A stretch of 11,593 bases of DNA, from contig JALXDB010000434.1 of the NCBI GenBank assembly GCA_026990615.1, positions 1-11,593 on the forward strand, read 5' to 3'. The notes beneath the pieces are model-generated. The model ran no database searches, was not told where the DNA came from, and was given only the letters and a program-made list of their open reading frames with translations. This DNA is from Spirochaetota bacterium. GTDB taxonomy: Bacteria; Spirochaetota; B62-G9. Of this stretch, positions 6,521-11,593 are shown piece after piece. The position numbers were made by a program, and so were the translations under genes. Each line of letters starts with the position of its first letter. The first letter of the stretch is position 1.

Positions 6521-6898
6521 TTACCTCCCATATCTATCTTCTGGATTGAATATTTTTGGTACATCTATTTGATATCTATCGCCTTTTAGATATCTAAAGA
6601 AACAACTACGGTATCCGAGATGGCACGATGCCCCTCCTATCTGATTCACCTTTAAAAGCAGGGTGTCATTATCACAGTCAATCCTTATCTCTTTTACTTG
6701 CTGAACATTTCCCGATTTTTCTCCCTTTTTCCAGAGAGATTTTCTTGATCTGCTCCAGTAGTGGGCAATGCCGGTTTTTTTTGTTAATTCCCATGCCTCC
6801 CTGTTCATATAGGCAAGCATCAGCACCTCCAATGTTTGATAGTCCTGGACTACCACAGGTACGAGTCCATTTCCTTTTTCAAAATCAGGTTCTACCAT
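6521..6898 (-). CDS. hisI: Phosphoribosyl-AMP cyclohydrolase (HisI, monofunctional)
   Basis: Opens the adenine ring of phosphoribosyl-AMP, the third step of histidine synthesis; zinc-dependent and cytosolic. At 125 residues it is the cyclohydrolase domain alone, with no HisE pyrophosphohydrolase fused, so hisE must lie elsewhere. Family marks are LMLAYMN (26-32), HYWSRSR (46-52), [10 protein letters not shown] (55-64), the acidic metal site DCDND (74-78), and C92-H93 with C99 ([10 protein letters not shown]). C75, C92 and C99 are the expected zinc ligands. ATG 6898 has AGGAG eight bases upstream. It lies 42 bases after the LDH2-family gene and directly before hisG, forming an apparent three-gene operon. 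The Asn in SGN, where many members have His, also occurs in other HisI proteins. Confidence 0.96.
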   Translation of the reverse strand: MVEPDFEKGNGLVPVVVQDYQTLEVLMLAYMNREAWELTKKTGIAHYWSRSRKSLWKKGEKSGNVQQVKEIRIDCDNDTLLLKVNQIGGASCHLGYRSCFFRYLKGDRYQIDVPKIFNPEDRYGR

Positions 6899-6940
6899 TA
6901 TTTTTGCTCCTGTTTTTTAACATCTTAAGTTATATATTAA

Positions 6941-8059
6941 TTACTCTTTTTCAAAAGAAAAATGATACTGATTCAGGCCCAGCTCTTCTTTCATCTGCAG
7001 AATTTCTTCCTGAAGCTTCTTATTCAGAGGAACCCCTTTGTCTTTTCTTTCCAGCCATGCAAGATACTCCTTTTCTCCCGCGGTGTATATTCTCTTCTCT
7101 CCGGGCATTTTTTTGGAATTTCTTAGCTCCCGGAGAATGTTTCCGGTTATTCTTTTAAATTCATCGAGATCTATGAAGGAGGATATGTTGATGGCTATAA
7201 AGAAATGCCCAAGATGGTAGGGCACCCTGTTGCCCTGGGCATCAAAACCTGAAAGCATCTTTAAAAAGTTACCGCCCTGAAGTGCTGCGGACAGTATTTC
7301 CACAACGGTGGAATACCCGTAACCTTTGTATCCTGCCGTTTCTTCGCCGATACCTCCCAGTGGAGTCAGGGCACATGTTCCCTTCTTGAGAGCTTCCAGA
7401 ACTTCTTCAGGATCGGTTTTGGGTTTTCCATCCTCCCCTATTACCCATCCTTCGGGGAGCTTTTTCCCCAGTTTTGCATAGACTTCGATCTTTCCCCTCT
7501 GGGTTATCGAGGTCGCGCAGTCAAGTACAAAGGGAAACTCCTCGTCTGTGGGTATTCCAAAGGTAAGTGGGTTTGTCCCAAGCATATTCTCCACCCCAAA
7601 AGTCGGAGCCACCGAAGGCCTAGCATTTGTACCTGTTATTCCAATCATACCGGCTTCCACAGCCATCAAAGCGTAGTATCCTGCAATGCCGTAGTGGGTT
7701 GAGTTTCTCACCACAACCATACCCATTCCGTACTCTTTTGCCTTTTTAATGGCAAGTTCCATTGACCTCTTTCCAATTACATGGCCCATGCCATCGTGCC
7801 CATCGATGACCGCGGTAGTTGGGCCTTCTCTGACTATTTCAAACTGGGTTACAGGATTTTGAATACCTATTTTGATCCTATCGTAATATATCTGTTTTAA
7901 CCTGTTAACACCGTGTGAATCTATTCCTCTTTTATCAGATGTTATCAATACATCGGCGCATATTTTTGCATCATCTTCAGGGACGCCGAGTCCTTTAAAT
8001 ACGTCTACCATAAATCTTTCCATTGTATCAAAATCGACCCATACAATATCTTCTGACAT
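6941..8059 (-). CDS. LDH2/MDH2-family NAD(P)-dependent dehydrogenase (malate/L-lactate type)
   Basis: A 372-residue member of the LDH2/MDH2 oxidoreductase family, which differs in fold from classical lactate and malate dehydrogenases. Members reduce or oxidise 2-oxo/2-hydroxy acids such as malate, lactate, sulfolactate or ureidoglycolate with NAD(P)H. Conserved segments are RGIDSHGVNRL near 44-54, NSTHYG at 119-124 with H122, NPLTFGIP at 163-170, DCATS at 180-184 and the AGYKGYG loop at 242-248. The length is normal for the family. Substrate choice cannot be read from sequence. GTG 8068 is in frame upstream but overlaps the AAAGGAG ribosome-binding site, which is eight bases from ATG 8059, so the ATG is preferred. 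It is first in the apparent operon with hisI and hisG; no known histidine step uses this family, so the link may only be shared transcription. Confidence 0.92.
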   Translation of the reverse strand: MSEDIVWVDFDTMERFMVDVFKGLGVPEDDAKICADVLITSDKRGIDSHGVNRLKQIYYDRIKIGIQNPVTQFEIVREGPTTAVIDGHDGMGHVIGKRSMELAIKKAKEYGMGMVVVRNSTHYGIAGYYALMAVEAGMIGITGTNARPSVAPTFGVENMLGTNPLTFGIPTDEEFPFVLDCATSITQRGKIEVYAKLGKKLPEGWVIGEDGKPKTDPEEVLEALKKGTCALTPLGGIGEETAGYKGYGYSTVVEILSAALQGGNFLKMLSGFDAQGNRVPYHLGHFFIAINISSFIDLDEFKRITGNILRELRNSKKMPGEKRIYTAGEKEYLAWLERKDKGVPLNKKLQEEILQMKEELGLNQYHFSFEKE

Positions 8060-8280
8060 TTTTAGCACTCCTTTCTATTTTAGTTTAGAATATAATTATC
8101 AATTTTTAATGTTTCAATTTTAATGTTCTGTTAATCTTCAATAGACTTTATCGAACCTTTAAATATCGGGCCTTTCACCGACCTGATTTTAAATTGTGCA
8201 GCAAAATAGTACGGACATTTTTTGATGTACAAACACTTGCTGTGATTATGGGAAGGTCATTGAGGTAGAAAAACAAAAAA
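8060..8280 (-). other. Intergenic region between LDH2 gene and tRNA-Leu
   Basis: These 221 bases hold the promoter at 8089-8117 and a T-rich run directly after the tRNA (8280-8269 on the minus strand) that may end its transcript. The middle part (about 8120-8265) has a few small inverted repeats, such as TCGG/CCGA at 8167-8182, but no gene or known RNA that I can recognise. Confidence 0.4.
8089..8117 (-). promoter_or_regulatory. Sigma70-like promoter of the LDH2-hisI-hisG operon
   Basis: TTGAAA (8117-8112), exactly 17 bases, then TATATT (8094-8089, one base off consensus). Transcription would start near 8082, leaving a leader of about 23 bases with the AAAGGAG site. No attenuator or histidine-rich leader peptide fits in so short a leader. 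Confidence 0.6.
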
Positions 8281-8364
8281 TGCCGGAGGAGGGATTCGAA
8301 CCCTCACGAGGTTGCCCTCGCTGGATTTTGAGTCCAGTGCGTCTACCAGTTCCACCACTCCGGC
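8281..8364 (-). tRNA. trnL-CAA: tRNA-Leu(CAA)
   Basis: An 84-nt class II tRNA that reads UUG leucine codons. The acceptor stem GCCGGAG/CTCCGGC is perfect. The D-arm has the typical TGGTAGACGC, and the anticodon stem CTGGA/TCCAG encloses the seven-base loop CTCAAAA with anticodon CAA. The long variable arm (CGAGG/CCTCG) marks a leucine-type class II tRNA. The T-arm is GAGGG-TTCGAAT-CCCTC, and the discriminator base is A. The 3' CCA is not encoded, so a CCA-adding enzyme must finish it. It lies divergent from leuS, which makes the enzyme that charges it. Confidence 0.97.
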
Positions 8365-8371
8365 TCACTAT

Positions 8372-8402
8372 ATTAGATAAATATGTTGTTTATTTAAGTC
8401 AA
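8372..8402 (-). promoter_or_regulatory. Possible promoter of tRNA-Leu(CAA)
   Basis: TTGACT (8402-8397) is a good -35. The -10 is uncertain: TCTAAT (8377-8372) at 19 bases or TATCTA (8379-8374) at 17 bases. Either would start transcription within a few bases of the tRNA 5' end at 8364. Confidence 0.45.
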
Positions 8403-8422
8403 GATTTTTAATATTAAGGAAG

Positions 8423-8497
8423 AAACAGGTGCTCACTTTAAAAGCGTTGACCTGTAATTAACATATTATTAATATACTTTCACCTGTTTATAAGGTG
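8423..8497. repeat. Cluster of ACCTGT/ACAGGT boxes around the leuS promoter
   Basis: AAACAGGTG (8423-8431) and CACCTGTTT (8481-8489) are exact inverted copies. A third core, ACCTGT (8450-8455), overlaps the -35 hexamer and lies 32 bases, about three helical turns, from the copy at 8482-8487. CACCT (8481-8485) and AGGTG (8493-8497) also form a 17-base dyad over the expected start of transcription. The arrangement looks like operator sites, or an RNA hairpin at the 5' end of the leuS message. Confidence 0.5.
8447..8475 (+). promoter_or_regulatory. leuS: Sigma70-like promoter of leuS
   Basis: TTGACC (8447-8452), exactly 17 bases, then TAATAT (8470-8475). Transcription would start near 8482, about 50 bases before ATG 8534. 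There is no room for a T-box leader after this start, and none of its conserved motifs is present. Confidence 0.6.
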
Positions 8498-8533
8498 TGG
8501 ATTTGTAATAACTTTTGAATTGGGGTTTAGGAT

Positions 8534-11134
8534 ATGGGTTCAAAGTTTTATCCCTACGAAGAGATTGAATTAAAATGGCAGAAAGAATGGGAAAGAGTAA
8601 AATTATTCAAAACAGAGAGAGACGATAGCAGAGAAAAGTTCTACTGTCTGGAAATGTTTCCCTATCCATCCGGAAAGATACATGTTGGACATGTAAGAAA
8701 CTATTCAATTGGAGATGTAATAGCCCGGTATAAGAGGATGAGAGGGTACAATGTACTCCATCCAATTGGATGGGATGCTTTCGGCCTACCGGCTGAGAAT
8801 GCTGCTATAGAGAGAAACATACACCCGGCCAAGTGGACCAGGAGTAATATATCAAACATGAAGAACCAGTTGAAGAGGCTGGGTTTTTCGTATGACTGGG
8901 ACAGGGAAATAGCAACTTACATGCCCGAATATTACAGGTGGAATCAATGGATTTTCCTGCAGATGTATAAAAAAGGGCTTGCATACAAGAAGGAAGCGGC
9001 GGTCAATTTCTGCCCCAAATGCAACACAGTTTTGGCAAATGAGCAGGTTGAGGATGGAAAATGCTGGAGATGTGGAACAGAAGTTGTTGAGAAAGAGCTC
9101 TCCCAGTGGTTTATCAAAATTACGGATTATGCGGAAGAACTTCTGGAATACCTTGATAAACTTCCGGGATGGCCGGAACGTGTTAAGTTGATGCAGAAAA
9201 ACTGGATAGGCAGAAGCGAAGGAGTTCTTGTAAACTTTAAACTTGATGGCAAAGACTTTCCCATATTTACCACAAGGCCTGATACGATATACGGCGTAAC
9301 ATTCATGGCCATTGCCCCCGAGCACCCAATTGTTGAAGAAATTATTCAGGAGGCTGATAATAAAGAGGAGCTTAAGGCCTTTGTTGACAGGGTGAAGAGG
9401 GAGGACAAGATCAAGCGATCAAGCGAGGATTATGAAAAAGAGGGTATATTTACCGGCAAATACGTTTTAAATCCTCTTAATGGGGAGAAGGTGCCTCTCT
9501 ATATAGCAAATTTTGTCCTTATGGAATACGGCACGGGTGCTATTATGGCGGTACCCGGCCATGATCAGAGAGATTTTGAGTTTGCGAAAAAGTATGGACT
9601 CCCTATAAAAGTTGTAATTCAAAACAGGGATAGGAGCCTTAATCCTGAAACGATGAAAGAAGCCTATGTGGATGACGGAATTAATGTAGATTCGGGTCCC
9701 ATTACCGGCATGCCGAATAGAGAGGGTATAGAGAAAATAATAGATTACATTGAGGAGAAAGGCCTGGGCAGGAGAACGGTAAATTACAGGCTTAAAGACT
9801 GGCTTATATCAAGACAGAGGTACTGGGGCACACCAATCCCCGTTGTATACTGTGAAAAATGCGGCATTGTTCCCGTAGATGAGGATGATCTTCCTGTAAT
9901 ACTACCCGAAGATGTTGAGTTTACCGGTGGTGACAACCCTCTTAAATCCAGCAAGAGCTTTGTTGAAACTAAGTGTCCGAAATGCGGCGGGGAAGCTGTA
10001 AGAGAAACTGATACGATGGATACATTTGTGGATTCCTCGTGGTACTTTGAAAGGTACTGCAGTCCGTATTATGACAGGCTCCCTTTCAGGCGGGAAGATG
10101 TGGATTACTGGATGAATGTCGACCAGTATATAGGCGGGATTGAACATGCAATTCTTCATCTGCTTTACGCAAGGTTTTTCACAAAATTTCTGAGGGATAT
10201 AGGGCTTGTTGATGTTGATGAGCCCTTTGAAAGATTACTAACTCAGGGTATGGTGACAAAGGAAAGCTACTACTGTGAAGAACACGGATATCTCTTTCCA
10301 TCCGAGGTGTCTGATGATTTAAAGTGCAGGAAGTGCGACAGGCCCGTTACTGTTGGCAGAGTAGAGAAGATGAGTAAATCGAAAAAGAATGTAATAGACC
10401 CTGATGATATTGTTAAAAGATACGGGGCAGATACGGCACGTCTCTTTATCCTGTTTGCCTCTCCACCGGAAAAAGACCTGGAATGGTCTGAAAGTGGGGT
10501 GGAAGGAGCCTTCAGGTTTCTTAACAGATTGTATAAACTCTTCGAAGGTATTACTGATAGTTTTAAAGAAAAAATAGAGGATGTAAACAGGTACTCTGCG
10601 CAGATTTTGAAGGACTATAGTTCTGAAGGACTTGAGAAAGAAATACTCTACAATATTAATAAAACGATTAAAAAGGTAACTGACGATATAGAGGAGAGGT
10701 TCCATTTAAATACGGCAATTGCTTCCATAATGGAGCTGTTGAACTACTACTACTCCCTGGAGATGGACAGGGTCAAATCTGAAGAGAAAAGCTTTTTGGC
10801 CTATCTCTATGGATTAAAAATCATTCTGATGCTGTTGAGTCCTTTTGTCCCCCATATTACAGAAGAGCTCTGGCACAATGCAGGTTTCAAGACCTATCTT
10901 TTTAATGAAAGATGGCCAGAATATAACAGTGCTTACACAAAGTCTGATACCATTACCCTTGTTGTTCAGATCAATGGTAAACTCAGGGCAAGGGTCGAGG
11001 TTGAAAGGGATACAGATAGGGAGAAGTTAAAGGATATAGCCCTGAACAATGATAGGATAAAGGGTTTGATAGGGGATAAAGAGATAAAGAAAATTATTGT
11101 AGTTCCAAATAAACTTGTTAATATTGTGGTTTAA
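8534..11134 (+). CDS. leuS: Leucyl-tRNA synthetase, bacterial type
   Basis: Charges tRNA-Leu with leucine; a cytosolic class Ia synthetase. At 866 residues it has the normal bacterial length. In order: the HIGH-type motif HVGH (50-53) within the [15 protein letters not shown] segment; a zinc knuckle with C160/C163 and C177/C180; the CP1 editing domain (about 225-415) with TTRPDT (246-251) and editing aspartate D347 in GHDQRDFEF; a second cysteine cluster C440/C443 and C481/C484; a third set C581, C598 and C601; KMSKS at 612-616; then the anticodon-binding helices and a C-terminal domain ending LVNIVV. All catalytic and editing motifs look intact. The ribosome-binding site is unremarkable: GGGG (8522-8525) lies eight bases before the ATG, while AGGA (8529-8532) is too close. 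The start nevertheless fits the family N-terminus. Transcription is divergent from tRNA-Leu(CAA). Confidence 0.98.
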   Translation: MGSKFYPYEEIELKWQKEWERVKLFKTERDDSREKFYCLEMFPYPSGKIHVGHVRNYSIGDVIARYKRMRGYNVLHPIGWDAFGLPAENAAIERNIHPAKWTRSNISNMKNQLKRLGFSYDWDREIATYMPEYYRWNQWIFLQMYKKGLAYKKEAAVNFCPKCNTVLANEQVEDGKCWRCGTEVVEKELSQWFIKITDYAEELLEYLDKLPGWPERVKLMQKNWIGRSEGVLVNFKLDGKDFPIFTTRPDTIYGVTFMAIAPEHPIVEEIIQEADNKEELKAFVDRVKREDKIKRSSEDYEKEGIFTGKYVLNPLNGEKVPLYIANFVLMEYGTGAIMAVPGHDQRDFEFAKKYGLPIKVVIQNRDRSLNPETMKEAYVDDGINVDSGPITGMPNREGIEKIIDYIEEKGLGRRTVNYRLKDWLISRQRYWGTPIPVVYCEKCGIVPVDEDDLPVILPEDVEFTGGDNPLKSSKSFVETKCPKCGGEAVRETDTMDTFVDSSWYFERYCSPYYDRLPFRREDVDYWMNVDQYIGGIEHAILHLLYARFFTKFLRDIGLVDVDEPFERLLTQGMVTKESYYCEEHGYLFPSEVSDDLKCRKCDRPVTVGRVEKMSKSKKNVIDPDDIVKRYGADTARLFILFASPPEKDLEWSESGVEGAFRFLNRLYKLFEGITDSFKEKIEDVNRYSAQILKDYSSEGLEKEILYNINKTIKKVTDDIEERFHLNTAIASIMELLNYYYSLEMDRVKSEEKSFLAYLYGLKIILMLLSPFVPHITEELWHNAGFKTYLFNERWPEYNSAYTKSDTITLVVQINGKLRARVEVERDTDREKLKDIALNNDRIKGLIGDKEIKKIIVVPNKLVNIVV

Positions 11135-11224
11135 TGAAATAAGTTTTCGGTTAAATACCATATCCGTGTTATCATTATGTCGTACATTATAGTTTTATCC
11201 GTTTAAAATATTCGGAGGTAAAGT

Positions 11225-11593
11225 ATGCTAAAGAAGAAACTCCGGGATTTAAAAGAAGATGTGTATCTCGCAAATCTTGAATTGTATGAAAAAGGTTTTG
11301 CCCTGTACAACTTTGGGAATATCACAGGAATAGACAGGGATAGCGGATTAGTTGCTGTTAAACCAGCGGGGGTAGATTATATAGACCTGACACCCGATAG
11401 TATATTACTCGTTGATTTAAGCGGTAAGGTTATTGAGGGAAACTACAATCCCCCTGCCGATATTAGGACTCACCTTGAGCTCTACAGAGGGTTTAGTGAA
11501 ATAGGGGGAATTGCACATGTTCATTCGATCTACGCATCGGCATGGGCCCAGGCTGTAAAGCCGATCCCGTGCTTTGGCAGTACCCATGCAGAT
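11225..11593 (+). CDS. araD: AraD-like L-ribulose-5-phosphate 4-epimerase/class II aldolase (cut by window edge)
   Basis: The first 123 residues of a zinc-dependent class II aldolase/epimerase whose closest match in memory is AraD, which interconverts L-ribulose 5-phosphate and D-xylulose 5-phosphate; full proteins have about 230 residues. Visible marks are GNITGIDR (31-38), KPAGVDY (46-52), the acid residue D79 and the zinc-binding pair H98-V-H100 within GGIAHVHS, then GSTHAD at the edge. The third zinc histidine would lie beyond the window. GGAGGT (11214-11219) is five bases before ATG 11225. The protein is odd at the phosphate site: the serine of KPSG is alanine (A48), and the SS of PSSD is P77-A78. 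The substrate may therefore differ from that of E. coli AraD. It follows leuS by 90 bases with no terminator seen, so some read-through is possible. Confidence 0.88.
   Translation, partial: MLKKKLRDLKEDVYLANLELYEKGFALYNFGNITGIDRDSGLVAVKPAGVDYIDLTPDSILLVDLSGKVIEGNYNPPADIRTHLELYRGFSEIGGIAHVHSIYASAWAQAVKPIPCFGSTHAD

Noticed and set aside
6700..6720. HisI has SGN where many members have SGH, a possible active-site change
   Set aside because: Other HisI proteins also carry Asn here, and all metal ligands and acidic residues are present.
6628..7158. A 176-codon plus-strand frame across hisI and the LDH2-family gene
   Set aside because: It lies antisense to two conserved genes and crosses their junction; it is a shadow of their codon use.
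8366..8533. A T-box leader for leuS
   Set aside because: The conserved T-box bulge sequence and a specifier stem-terminator pair are absent, and the promoter leaves only about 50 bases of leader.
8852..9325. A 157-codon minus-strand frame inside leuS
   Set aside because: It is antisense to the conserved LeuRS zinc and editing regions, with no independent coding signs.
1..11593. CRISPR array, insertion sequence, attachment site, phage or toxin-antitoxin genes
   Set aside because: No regularly spaced repeats, transposase or integrase motifs, or terminal inverted repeats were seen; the gene content is metabolic and housekeeping.

Overview
The window looks like ordinary chromosome from an AT-rich, probably thermophilic bacterium. 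The bacterial signs are a bacterial-type LeuRS, clear Shine-Dalgarno sites, sigma70-like promoters and intrinsic terminators. The thermophily clue is a cytosolic protein disulfide oxidoreductase with two thioredoxin folds, a type typical of thermophiles; the Lys/Glu-rich proteins fit. I cannot fix the phylum from sequence alone. I see no mobile element, CRISPR array, phage gene or defence system.

Layout. Positions 1-2617 are all on the minus strand: a PLP aminotransferase whose last codons run off the left edge, a small helical protein of unknown function (start revised to GTG 1659), and the disulfide oxidoreductase with a terminator about 170 bp downstream. A 377-bp AT-rich divergent region follows. 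It carries possible promoters for both directions and a possibly folded 5' leader. Positions 2995-5529 are on the plus strand: a membrane-anchored C-terminal processing protease, a YjbQ/UPF0047 enzyme and a four-helix membrane protein with an internal duplication, ending in a strong hairpin terminator. That hairpin also faces the convergent minus-strand cluster 8059-5615: an LDH2-family dehydrogenase, hisI and hisG, apparently one operon with a good promoter. Next come tRNA-Leu(CAA) on the minus strand and, divergent from it, leuS on the plus strand, followed by the start of an AraD-like epimerase cut by the right edge.

How the genes relate. hisG and hisI make steps 1 and 3 of histidine synthesis, and the hisG ribosome-binding site lies in the last codons of hisI. 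leuS and tRNA-Leu(CAA) are enzyme and substrate, transcribed divergently from a shared 169-bp region holding repeated ACCTGT/ACAGGT boxes around the putative leuS promoter. The other neighbours have no obvious joint pathway.

Most worth checking: the box cluster at leuS; the changed phosphate-site residues in the AraD-like protein; the possible folded leader before the protease; the duplicated membrane protein; the relatively GC-rich island at 4889-4982; and the long stretch between the oxidoreductase stop and its terminator.
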